From positions 496,001 through 560,000 of the forward strand of contig CP065018.1 in NCBI GenBank assembly GCA_016700415.1: a stretch of 64,000 nucleotides of DNA, read 5' to 3'. This DNA comes from Flavobacteriales bacterium. Lineage in GTDB: Bacteria > Bacteroidota > Bacteroidia > Flavobacteriales_F > PHOS-HE28. Both the position numbers and the translations under genes were made by a program. Numbering within the stretch: the first letter of the stretch is position 1; each line of letters starts with the position of its first letter. The notes beneath the pieces were generated by a model. The model had not been told where the DNA came from and did no database searches. It saw only the letters and a list, made by a program, of their open reading frames with translations. Below are positions 45,553-54,900 of the stretch, in pieces.

Positions 45553-47860
45553 TCTCCGGGCCACCGAGGATCAGTTTGCGCAGTTCATTGAACGCTTGGT
45601 GGTTCCCGGGTGCGTCGATCGTCGATAGCACCTGCTTCTTCTCCACGGCAGTGAGATGCCAGCTCAGGCTGATCTCATCCTCGTCCGCATGGCGCAGTTG
45701 GAGGTCCACCACGTGCAGGGGCACCGGCATCCACGCGTCGGCGGTCTTCAGGGCAAGGTCATAGTCCTGGTCCTGTCCCTTCACGAAGTTGCCGTAGATG
45801 CTGCCCACCGGGTCTATCAGGCGGCCGATGAGCGATCCACCGATCGGCTTCACGTCCAGTTCCCGTTGCTTGTCGCGCATCTGCAGGATCACGACCCCGC
45901 TCACGTTCTCCTTCAGCCATTCACGGTAGGTCCGGAGGAAGGCCATGGTGGTGCGGTAGCCATAGTTGTCCCGCACGCCGGCGTCCATCACCCGCATCCG
46001 GGGTTCGCTCGGCAGCGTGACCACCGGCGTGATATAGGGGAAGGTGGCGTTCATCCGCAAGGCGCTGGACAGATTCAGGTTCAACGGGTCCTGGCCCTTG
46101 AAAAGGCGGAGGAATTCGATGCTCTCCGGTTCGGTCGCTGCATGGACCGGGGACTTCGGCTTGATGTCGGTGAGATAGGCTGAAGGCAGCGCACTGATCA
46201 CCAATCGCCGGCCATCATTGATCGACGTTGGGCTGATCACGAGCATGGGCGTCTCGGCACTTTGCTCCGCCAGTACCATGTCCTTCAGCCGGATGTTCAG
46301 CGTGCCGCCAGAGAGCGAGTCCAAACGCTGCTCGAAGGCATAGCCCCGGTCCAGTGTATACGTGCGGCTGCCGTCCTGCACTTTCCGGTAGCGGATGAAC
46401 ATGTCGTTGGTGACGAAGCTGAAGGTCACCGGGTTCAGGATGTCCGATGCCATCTGGTCCAGGTGCCGGGGATCGCCGGGGCGGGCCTCGCCGCCATTTT
46501 TCGCCGCGAGCACGAGCTGCCGATAGTAGGTGGCCCCGATCAATCCACCGCTGCTGCCGGTCATCAGTGTGGAACGCTTCATCAGTTGCCCGTTGAGCAG
46601 GCTGTCCGCCACCTGCAGGCAGCGGAATGTCCACAGCATGGCGCGCGATCCCCCGCCACTGGTGTTGATGATGATCAACGGGGGCTTCACGCCGGCGTGG
46701 GGCAGCCCCTGATTGTGCTTCAGCCACAGATCCAACGTGGCGCGGTAGGCATCGGCGTCCGCCCGTGCCGTAGCCGTGTCCGTGGCCAGGGCGTGGATGG
46801 CATCCCTGTCGTACCGTGCCGGGGGGGCATCATAATCAAGTCCATAGGCCTGCGTGTCATAGAAGAAGTCCTGCGTCTGCCAGCTCAACGCGTTGAGCGC
46901 GATCACCACCCCGATGAGCAACGTGACCAGCCATCCCTTGATCCAACTGGTAAAGGCGCTGAAGAGCATCAGCAGCATGGAAAAGAGCAGGAAAATGCTG
47001 GCGCCGGCCGGGATCGCGAAGAAGTTGGTGTTGCTGAAGGCGCCCAAGGCAATAAAGGTGACCACGACGACCACCTCGAAGATGCTGCCATTGATGTGGT
47101 TCTGCCAAAGCACGCCGCGCAGGAGTTCCTTGTCGTAGTGGGTGCTGCTCCGGGCAAGTTTCACGTGCAGGGGCCAGGTGATGTACGTGTCCACCCGCCA
47201 CTTCCGCGCACGCTGCTCCCGCCTGAGCCAGCGGCTGGCCTTGCGTTGCTGCTGCCGCACCGGCGGGATCGGGGCCATGATGTCCTCCATCACCGGTTCG
47301 GGACGGAAGGCGTCCGCGTCCTTCGCCAGCATCTTGTGCAGGTCGATGTTGGTGCGCGTGAAATAGAGCAGGGCGATCAGCAGGAAGAGGCCGACGCCCA
47401 CCAGGAAGCCCAGGAGGTTCAGGACGGTATCGCCCACGGGCACCAGTTCCTTGTAGATCTGCAGCTTGGCGGAGCACCACAGGTAGGTGAGCACGAACAC
47501 CGCGGGAATGATCCCGTTGTTGATGTTGAACTTCAGGAAGGGGCGGGCCAGGGTGGCCACGAACGGGAAGCGATAGGCGTGCGCAGTGTAGGTGAACAGG
47601 TTGAACGCGGTGATGAAGCCGCCAAGCGAGAACCCCAGCAGCAGGAAGGACCAGGGGTTGGCCGTGCCGAAATACTCCGGGAATAGAAAGACGTACGGAA
47701 TGCCATACTTGACGCCGACGTTCTGTGTGATGTAGCCGAAGAACACCAGCCAGCAAAGCAAGGTGAGGTGGTTCTTCTTCAGGTGCAGCAGGACGAGCTG
47801 GAACGGGAAGAAGAACAGCACACGGGCGCCGATCTGACGAAAGTGCGCCTTCGGGCTCAT
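45488..47860 (-). CDS. Patatin-like phospholipase domain membrane protein
   Basis: This 790-aa protein has a membrane-embedded N-terminal half with several long hydrophobic segments (about 35-55, 68-95, 115-135, 140-165 and 265-330). The C-terminal half is a patatin-type lipase domain: oxyanion region TSGGGSRA, nucleophile S437 in GSSGG, and catalytic Asp626 in VMDAG. Patatins hydrolyse acyl chains from phospholipids or glycolipids. The coupling of a multi-pass anchor to a patatin domain is less common than soluble patatins. Its 3' end overlaps the kinase gene on the other strand. The neighbours upstream on the same strand are ftcD, CPBP and hutI. Confidence 0.88.
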   Translation of the reverse strand: MSPKAHFRQIGARVLFFFPFQLVLLHLKKNHLTLLCWLVFFGYITQNVGVKYGIPYVFLFPEYFGTANPWSFLLLGFSLGGFITAFNLFTYTAHAYRFPFVATLARPFLKFNINNGIIPAVFVLTYLWCSAKLQIYKELVPVGDTVLNLLGFLVGVGLFLLIALLYFTRTNIDLHKMLAKDADAFRPEPVMEDIMAPIPPVRQQQRKASRWLRREQRARKWRVDTYITWPLHVKLARSSTHYDKELLRGVLWQNHINGSIFEVVVVVTFIALGAFSNTNFFAIPAGASIFLLFSMLLMLFSAFTSWIKGWLVTLLIGVVIALNALSWQTQDFFYDTQAYGLDYDAPPARYDRDAIHALATDTATARADADAYRATLDLWLKHNQGLPHAGVKPPLIIINTSGGGSRAMLWTFRCLQVADSLLNGQLMKRSTLMTGSSGGLIGATYYRQLVLAAKNGGEARPGDPRHLDQMASDILNPVTFSFVTNDMFIRYRKVQDGSRTYTLDRGYAFEQRLDSLSGGTLNIRLKDMVLAEQSAETPMLVISPTSINDGRRLVISALPSAYLTDIKPKSPVHAATEPESIEFLRLFKGQDPLNLNLSSALRMNATFPYITPVVTLPSEPRMRVMDAGVRDNYGYRTTMAFLRTYREWLKENVSGVVILQMRDKQRELDVKPIGGSLIGRLIDPVGSIYGNFVKGQDQDYDLALKTADAWMPVPLHVVDLQLRHADEDEISLSWHLTAVEKKQVLSTIDAPGNHQAFNELRKLILGGPEITEWPARGRPPSPAAGRAPRQ

Positions 47861-47938
47861 GACCGGTTGTATCGGATCGGCATGCAGACAAGATAAGCGG
47901 GGAAAAATGGCCGCCTACCTACCTTCATACGTGATCCG

Positions 47939-49627
47939 TCAAAGTTTGGCCATGGTGGCCTCCATCACCTCGGCCTCGATGGCCTCCGCCTTGGCTTTCA
48001 AGGCTTCGGCCTCGTTCATTACGGACTGCTGGAATGCGGCATCCTCAAAGCCTTTGAAGTTGGTGCGCACGTTGAGGTAGGCGGCCAAAGCACCGGTACG
48101 GGCGCACATAACGCCCACGCCCACATCGCTCACGCTGCTGGGCATGCCGATCGACACCATGGCCTGCATCACTTCCATGCTGGCCACGCAGATGCGCAAG
48201 GTCTCCAGCGGAACAAGGATGGCGCCCTTGGTGGCCTCATGCATGGCCGCCTTCCGCGCCGCCGCTTCCTCCGGTCCGTTCTTCGGCAGTTGCATCGCCT
48301 GCATGATGCCTTCGTAGGCGCGGGTGTCCTCGTCCACGAGCTTCAGGAGCTTGGTGCGGTAGGCTTCCCCCTTTTCAGCCCATTGGCTGAACTCCTCCCA
48401 ACGGTCGTCCCAGCCGCGCTTGTTGGCGCTGAGGTTCGCCACCATGGCGCCCAAGGCGGCGCCCATCGCGCCGACGATGGCCGCCACGGAACCGCCACCG
48501 GGCGCAGGTGTTTCCCTTGCGGTCTCCTCGGTGAAGCGCGTGAGGCTGAGGTTCACCAAATGTGATCCGGCCTCGTTCTCCAGTTGGTATTCGATGATCT
48601 TCTTACGCGGGTCGAAGGGGGCGAGGTCGTCCAGGCCCAAGGACTTCACTGCGATGGTGATCTTCTCGCGCTCGGTGATGCCCAAGCTCCGCTGCTGCTT
48701 CCGCAGGTAGAAATCGGCGGCGTCCAGCAAAGCCTGCTTGGGGATCAGCCCCACCAGCTCACTGCCGGTGACGCGGATACCGCGCTCCGCCGCGCTCTTG
48801 CAGGCCTCGTCGAAGGCCACGTGCACTGGCGTGACGTCGACGTCGTTCAGGTTCAGCGACAGCTGTGCGATACCGTATTCCTCGATGAACCAGCCGATGC
48901 CCTTCACTGACTTCAGCTTGCCGGGCTCGACCACGGGATCACCGTTGGCGTCGGTGATGATCTTGCCGGTAAGGCTACCGCCCTCGCGCTTCACACGGCC
49001 GCTTTCCCGCAGGTCGAAAGCGATGGAGTTGGCCCGGCGGATGCTGGTGGTGTTGAGGTTGACGTTGTAGGCGATGAGTATCTTGCGCGCACCGACCGCG
49101 GTAACACCGCTGCGCTTCACCGAGGCGTTCCAAGAGGCAGGGCCGAAGTCCGGTTTCCAAGCAGGGTCGGCGAGCTTCTTCTCCAGCCCTTCATATTCCC
49201 CGGCGCGGTTGTTGGCCAGGTTACGGCGCTTTTCCTCGCGAGCGGCGGCCTCATAGGCGTAGACAGGGATACCGAGTTCTTTACCGATGCGTTCGCCGAG
49301 CTTGTGCGCATAGGGCACCAGTTCCTCCAGGGTGATCCCGCTGATGGGCACCAATGGGCAGACATCCGTGGCGCCAAAACGCGGATGCTCCCCGTGCTGC
49401 ACGCTCATATCGATCAGTTCCTGCGCCTTCTTCACCAAGCGGAAGGCGGCCTCGATCACCGGCTCCGGCTCACCCACGAAAGTGATCACCGTGCGGTTGG
49501 TGGCCTTGCCGGGGTCGACGTCCAAAAGGCGCACGCCATCCACGGTCTCCACGACTGCGGCAATGGCGTCGATCTTGGCGCGGTCACGGCCTTCACTGAT
49601 GTTCGGTACGCATTCAATAATGGGCAT
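47939..49627 (-). CDS. ftcD: Bifunctional glutamate formimidoyltransferase / formimidoyl-THF cyclodeaminase
   Basis: The protein transfers the formimino group from N-formiminoglutamate to tetrahydrofolate and then cyclises it, the last step of one route of histidine breakdown to glutamate. The 562-aa product fuses two domains. FT (residues about 1-325) begins MPIIECVPNISEGRD and has HPRFGATDVCPLVPI. CD (about 345-555) has FTEETARETPAPGGGSVAA and GVGVMCARTGALAAYLNVR. Mammalian enzymes have the same fusion, and in bacteria the domains are often separate. HutI is encoded two genes upstream on this strand. The start is ATG 49627. Confidence 0.95.
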   Translation of the reverse strand: MPIIECVPNISEGRDRAKIDAIAAVVETVDGVRLLDVDPGKATNRTVITFVGEPEPVIEAAFRLVKKAQELIDMSVQHGEHPRFGATDVCPLVPISGITLEELVPYAHKLGERIGKELGIPVYAYEAAAREEKRRNLANNRAGEYEGLEKKLADPAWKPDFGPASWNASVKRSGVTAVGARKILIAYNVNLNTTSIRRANSIAFDLRESGRVKREGGSLTGKIITDANGDPVVEPGKLKSVKGIGWFIEEYGIAQLSLNLNDVDVTPVHVAFDEACKSAAERGIRVTGSELVGLIPKQALLDAADFYLRKQQRSLGITEREKITIAVKSLGLDDLAPFDPRKKIIEYQLENEAGSHLVNLSLTRFTEETARETPAPGGGSVAAIVGAMGAALGAMVANLSANKRGWDDRWEEFSQWAEKGEAYRTKLLKLVDEDTRAYEGIMQAMQLPKNGPEEAAARKAAMHEATKGAILVPLETLRICVASMEVMQAMVSIGMPSSVSDVGVGVMCARTGALAAYLNVRTNFKGFEDAAFQQSVMNEAEALKAKAEAIEAEVMEATMAKL

Positions 49628-49668
49628 TCCAAGGATCCTTTTTAGGGGTGCAAAGCTACAGGGAGGTA

Positions 49669-49759
49669 GTTGTCAGTTGTCGGTTGTCAGTTGTCAGGCG
49701 GGGCCGCGACAAGCTCGCGCTATCCATTGCAGCCTAGCAACTGACAACGGACAACTACG
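49669..49759. repeat. Tandem heptamers (GTTGTCA) with an inverted partner
   Basis: Four heptamers, GTTGTCA GTTGTCG GTTGTCA GTTGTCA, fill 49669-49696. After a 41-base spacer, CAACTGACAACGGACAACTACG (49738-49759) is the near-complement. It spans the stop codon of the CPBP gene. The pair could fold into a hairpin in RNA. Confidence 0.85.
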
Positions 49760-50549
49760 AACTGTGCGGCAACACCATGCTCGCGCAGTTGTTCAACAGG
49801 TGCAGGAACACGCCGGTCCAGATGGAGCCGGTATTGGCACGTGCATAACCGAGGAACACGCCCAAGGGCAGCACGTAGAACATCAGGATGTACCAGTCGT
49901 ATTGTTGATGCACGAAGGTGAAGATGCCAGCCACGATGGCGACGGCCACATGCTTGTCCATCAAGTGGCGCAGCGAGCCGTAAAGCAGTCCGCGCAGCAG
50001 GAACTCCTCGAAGATAGCGGGCATGATCCCGAGGCCGAGGACGAGCATGGGGTAATTGGTCACCGATGCGAGGACCTTTTCCATGAACGGGCTGTTGAGC
50101 TCGGGGAATACCAGTGAAATGGCCTCCAAGGCGGTGAACAGGAGCACGAAGAGGCCCGTCCACACTAGGAACTGCTTAAGGCCGGGCCATCCCAAGGCCA
50201 GGAAAAAGGCGGTGCGTGCCCGCTTCCAACGGTAGGTAACGAAGAGCAATAGAGCCAGGCCCACGGCACCGGAGAGCAGGCTGACAACGGAAAGCACGTC
50301 GCCGTTGGCGGCCAGTTCCATCCAGCGTTCCTGAAAGGCCGGGGTGTCCAGCAAGCCCAATGAAAAGCCGTCCTTGGCGAGGCTCGGCGTCAGGGCCATC
50401 ACGCGCCAGATGAGGAAGACCATCTGCGCGAACATGAAGGTCATGAAGACCAGCGCGAAGTAGAGCAGACCCCGCGCCATCTCCAGCCCCGGGGGCCGCA
50501 ACGGTGTGAGGTCAAGCTGTGGCGTCTCCTGTGCGGACGGGTCTTCCAT
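49755..50549 (-). CDS. CPBP family intramembrane glutamic endopeptidase
   Basis: The 264-aa multi-pass membrane protein has the family motif EEFLLRG (EExxxR) with a preceding FEE, and a later FTFVHQQYD (FxxxH-type) motif. About seven hydrophobic segments are visible. CPBP proteases are relatives of eukaryotic Rce1 (CAAX processing) and act in bacterial membranes on unknown substrates. The start codon at 50549 lies inside the 3' end of hutI (38-base overlap), so translation may be coupled. It sits between hutI and ftcD without an evident role in histidine use. The stop is inside a heptamer repeat. Confidence 0.9.
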   Translation of the reverse strand: MEDPSAQETPQLDLTPLRPPGLEMARGLLYFALVFMTFMFAQMVFLIWRVMALTPSLAKDGFSLGLLDTPAFQERWMELAANGDVLSVVSLLSGAVGLALLLFVTYRWKRARTAFFLALGWPGLKQFLVWTGLFVLLFTALEAISLVFPELNSPFMEKVLASVTNYPMLVLGLGIMPAIFEEFLLRGLLYGSLRHLMDKHVAVAIVAGIFTFVHQQYDWYILMFYVLPLGVFLGYARANTGSIWTGVFLHLLNNCASMVLPHSS

Positions 50550-51786
50550 CTATGATCACGGTATCGATGTGGTCGGTGCCGAAGGCGTACGGCAGGTAGG
50601 CGAGCGAGGGCACGGGCTTGGTGATGATGAAGCTGGCCCGTTTACCAACGGTAAGGCTGCCCAGTTCATTTTCGAGCCCCATGGCAGCTGCCGCGTTCAG
50701 GGTCGCGGCGTTGATGGCCTCCTCCGGCAGCATCCGCAGACGGATGCAGCCCAAGGCCACCACCAAGTTCATGTTACCGGTAGGCGTGGTGCCGGGGTTG
50801 AAGTCCGTGGCCAAAGCGACGGGCAGGCCTGCCTCGATCAGCTTGCGCGCCGGTGCGTAGGGAATGCCGAGAAAGAACGAGCAGGAGGGAAGGAGAGTGG
50901 GGATCACCGAGGTTCCCGTCAATGCTTCAATATCGGCATCCTCCATCACTTCCAAGTGGTCCACGCTGAGCGCATCTTTCGCTACGGCTGCCTTAATCCC
51001 ACCGATGCTGGTGAACTGGTTCACATGCACCTTGCCCCGGAGGCCATGCTCCATTCCAGCGACGAGCACCCGTTCCATCTCGGCGACGGTGAAGTAGTTG
51101 GTCTCGCAGAAGCAGTCCACGTATTGCGCCAGCCCTTCTTCCGCCACGCGCGGGATGATCTCATTCACGATCAGGTCCACGTATCCGTCGCGGTCGGCCT
51201 TGTATTCCGGTGGGATGGCATGCGCCGCCAGTAGCGTTGTCCTTACCTGCAAGGGCAAGGTTTCCTTGAGGCGCTTGGCCACGCGGAGCATCTTCAGTTC
51301 GCTGTCGGTGGTGAGGCCATAGCCGCTCTTGATCTCCACGGCCACGGTGCCTTGGCGCATCATCTCCTCCACGCGTGCCTTGGCGGCGGAGTAGAGTTCT
51401 TCCTCGCTCATCGCACGCAGCTTGGCCGCGCTGTTGAGTATGCCTCCGCCTTTCGCGGCGATCTCCTGATAGCCCAGCCCGTTGATGCGGTCCACGAACT
51501 CGCCTTCGCGCGATGCGGCGAACACGGTATGTGTATGCGGGTCGCACCAGCCGGGCAGTACGTAGCGGTCCGTGGCGTCGATCACGTCCAAGCCGTTCCA
51601 GTCGGTAATGCCCGGCCAGTCCGCATCAGTGCCCATGGCGGTGATGATGCCGTTCTCCGCCATCAGCCAGCCCTGCTCCAATTGCGGCAGCTCCCGCATG
51701 GCGCTTCCGGCAATGCGATCCACACCGGCGGCATGTGTGCCCACCAGCGCCTTTGCATTCTTGATCAACAATCGTTCTCCGCCCAT
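50512..51786 (-). CDS. hutI: Imidazolonepropionase HutI
   Basis: HutI is a zinc- or iron-dependent cytosolic amidohydrolase that converts imidazolonepropionate to N-formimino-L-glutamate. From ATG 51786 (MGGERLLIKNAKALVG) the protein is 424 aa, near the family length. It has the metal-binding WCDPHTHTVFAASREGEF segment, KSGYGLTTDSELKMLR, and the late ATDFNPGTTPTGNM and GSLTVGKRASFII regions. The 42-codon extension upstream is rejected as it is Pro/Arg-rich and unlike the family. The product is the substrate of FtcD, encoded two genes on. HutH and HutU are not in this window. Confidence 0.96.
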   Translation of the reverse strand: MGGERLLIKNAKALVGTHAAGVDRIAGSAMRELPQLEQGWLMAENGIITAMGTDADWPGITDWNGLDVIDATDRYVLPGWCDPHTHTVFAASREGEFVDRINGLGYQEIAAKGGGILNSAAKLRAMSEEELYSAAKARVEEMMRQGTVAVEIKSGYGLTTDSELKMLRVAKRLKETLPLQVRTTLLAAHAIPPEYKADRDGYVDLIVNEIIPRVAEEGLAQYVDCFCETNYFTVAEMERVLVAGMEHGLRGKVHVNQFTSIGGIKAAVAKDALSVDHLEVMEDADIEALTGTSVIPTLLPSCSFFLGIPYAPARKLIEAGLPVALATDFNPGTTPTGNMNLVVALGCIRLRMLPEEAINAATLNAAAAMGLENELGSLTVGKRASFIITKPVPSLAYLPYAFGTDHIDTVIIDGRPVRTGDATA

Positions 51787-51885
51787 CGTCCGCGAAGTAC
51801 GGCATGGCCAAGGGAACTTTCGGCCCAAAAAGGCGCAAAGGCCGGGCTTTGGTCTACTTGCCAACTCAAAGCCTCGCGAGTGCGA

Positions 51886-51906
51886 CCCCGGCTCAAAGGG
51901 CCGGGG
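51886..51906. repeat. GC-rich hairpin (REP-like)
   Basis: CCCCGGC-TCAAAGG-GCCGGGG, followed by TGACA, lies in the gap between hutI and the M4 gene. It resembles the GGGATGACA element at 17397-17441, and both may be members of one dispersed family. Confidence 0.6.
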
Positions 51907-51948
51907 TGACAATTATGGGAGGAGCTGGTGATCCCGCGTCCATCAATA

Positions 51949-51977
51949 GGAAAGGCCACCCTAAGGATGACCTTTCC
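51949..51977 (-). terminator. Putative terminator of the M4 protease gene
   Basis: GGAAAGG-c-CA-c-CC / GG-a-TG-a-CCTTTCC forms an imperfect stem 21 bases past the M4 stop on the minus strand. The following TATTG is a weak U-run. Confidence 0.45.
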
Positions 51978-51997
51978 ACAGTGCGCAGTGCGTTCCC

Positions 51998-54900
51998 CTA
52001 TTGCTTGGTGATCCGCACATGCCGCAGTTCCTCGCCGATCTGCAGGCGAAGGATGTAGCTGCCATCGGCCAGCTCGCTGATGTCAACCGCATTTTCACCG
52101 TTCCGGAAGACCCGTTCGGATGAAACCGTGCGTCCGGTGGCATCGGTCATCCGGCCACGAGCGGTCCCTGAAATGCCCGACAGGCGGACGGTGAAATGCC
52201 CATTGCTGGGGTTGGGCATTACGGTGATGGTGCTGGCTGCGGTCTGAAGGATCCCCACAGTGCCATACTCCACTACAATGGTGTCCATCACCGTACACCC
52301 CGCATCGTTCATTGCAGCCAGGATCACCGTGTATGTGCCATAGGCGGCGTAGGTATGCGCGGGGGCCTCCTCCGCGGAACTGCCTCCATCGCCGAAGTCC
52401 CAGAGCCATCCGGTGGCCCCGGAACCCGTGGAGGAAAAGTCCACCGCACCATTGTTATCGTTCGGGTCCGTATGCGCGATCTGCGCGGTAACCGGATCCT
52501 CCACATGCACCACCATGGTGTATTGCGTGCTGAACGGCGGGGTGCCTGCGGTGAGGACCACCGTGTAATCACCAGTTGCCATGTAGGCATGCATTGGAGC
52601 TTCTGCTTCGGAGGAGGTACCGTCGCCAAAATCCCAATGCCACTCCGTGCCGCCGTTGATGGTGCTGTTGGTGAACTGCACTTGGCTTTGGCAGGGGCCG
52701 TTGTAGCTGAAGTTGAACTCGGCGCAAGGCAGGTCGAGGATGGTGATGGACACAGGGACCTCCGTGCTGGGCAATGCGGGATCACTGGACCGCACTTGGA
52801 TCAGATCCAGCGATGTCCCCGGTGTTGTTGCATAAGTGGGGATCGTAACGGACACCACCGTGCTGTCACCGGCCGGGATCTCGCCTTGGTCGGGATTTGT
52901 TTGGAACGGCCCCGAATAGCCTACCTCAAGAGATACCTGGTCGATCGCCCAGACGTCGTAGGTCGCACCGCTGTTGTCCACTTGGCGAAGCCGTAGTCTG
53001 GTCTGACCACTGGCCGCGGCCGCTGGTATCACGGCATCGACCATGGCCCAATCCAGATGTTCGGAGAGGGTGGCATAGCTCTCCAGTATTGTCCATGCCG
53101 TACCATTGAGCGAATACTCGAGCACGACGTACTCGCCGGCCTCCACCGTTTCACAGGCACCGCCCGATCCATATTTCAGGAAGAAGGAAAAGTGGGCGTT
53201 CTCCGCCAATGGCAAGGGCAAGGTCTGGATCGACCGTGTTCCGCCCGCACTGAAGCGGTGCGAGAGGGATCCCTGTTCCGCATCGCAATCAGCGGAATTC
53301 GCGCCCGTTGAGGACGCCCACAGGTCCGCGTTGTAGCTGGCAGCTTCGAAATCGTCCGTCAGTTCCGAGGCCAGTGTCCAGCTCAACGACCCGCCCCCGG
53401 TGTTGTGAAGGGTGAAGGAGCCGTACAGGCTGTCCTCGCAAAGGGTTCCTGTCAGGAACAAGGTGTCCGGCGTGGTGGCAATGGTGCCGGGCACCTGCAC
53501 TTGGAGGTAAAGGGTATCCTGGTCGGTGCTTGCGCAGTTGCTCGCCGTAAGGACCACGGTCTTCGCGCCGCTGGTGAGGTAGGTATGCACGGGGTTCTGG
53601 AGAACACTGCTGGTGCCGTCCCCGAAATCCCAGTTCCAAGCGGAAGGTGTCTCCAAGCTGTTGTCCGAGAACTGCACGGACTGGCCGTAAGCAGGGTTCA
53701 TGTCATCGGCGGCGGCGATGGTGGTGAGGTCCTCCTGGGAACCGATCTGCGCGGTCCAATTCACCGCGAAACCATCGTCCGTCACACTCTGGTCCGACGT
53801 CCAAGCGACGAACAACTGACCTCCGGTGGTGGTGAATGAAGCCGGGATGGTCGAACCGCTGAACTGGCCCAATGAAGGGGCCAAGGCGTCCGCTCCGTCA
53901 TAGAAATTGAGGAAGTCATAACCGGATTCGGTCCGGAAAGCATCAAAGCTCACGGTGATGCTCGATGCGCAAGGCGGAGCGATCAGCAGGGTACAGAACT
54001 CATTGCTGAGGTAATCCGCCGTTTCACCTTCCGGGTCATAGAAAGTGCCGGTGAAGGCACCGGTGTTCGAAACCTCGCACAGATTGAAGGAATTCACCAC
54101 GCGGATGAAGTCCGGGATCAGCAGTGTGTCGCTTCCATGCGCGTTGGCCACGATCAACTGCACGTCATAGTAACCGACGGTTGAATAACTCACCTGTGGG
54201 TTTTGGGCCGTGGACGAGGTGACGTCCCCGCCCTCGAATGCCCAGGTCCATTGGGTCGGCGCGTTCAAGGAAAGGTCCTGGAAGGAGACCGTGGAGCCCG
54301 GAAGCACGGTAAGCGGGTCCGCCGTGAACGCCGCGATCGGCGGTGCGTCGTTGTCGAGGACGATCACCGAATAATCCTCGGCCTGTCCACCGGTGACCGT
54401 ACAGGCCGTGGTGATGGGCTGGCTGCTGGAGATCACCCGCGCCCGCAGCCGCGTGCCGAAGACCGTGCCCGCTGGAATGATCACGTCCGCGGCATGTACC
54501 AAGCTTTGGCCATTGGATGTGTACAGCAATTCAGCAGCGGTGAAGGCACCGTCGTTGTTCAGGTCGATCCAGACGGCGGCGTACGCTGCCAGATGCAGTT
54601 CCACGCTCAAGGGATAGCTCATCCCCTCGATCACCGTGGCCACCTGTTCACAGCTAAAATCCTGATAGCCGTCCACCGCGCCGGTGCTCGTCTTGTCGAT
54701 GTTCCCGAACTGCACCCGGAAGATGCCGGCGTCCGAAGCAGGGTTGGTCGCGGCCGGTTGGCAGGCCGCAGGCGCAAGTTCCCCCAGGTCCTCCACCACG
54801 ATCGGCTGGTCCATCACCAGTGTGTCCGTTGAATTGCACTGAGTGGATCCCAAGGCGATCAAGGAGACCGTATAGCTGCCCGTGGTGGCGTAGGTATGCG

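Noticed and set aside
46262..47686. 474-codon plus-strand open frame opposite the patatin-like gene
   Set aside because: His/Gln/Val/Gly-rich shadow of a gene with intact catalytic residues on the other strand.
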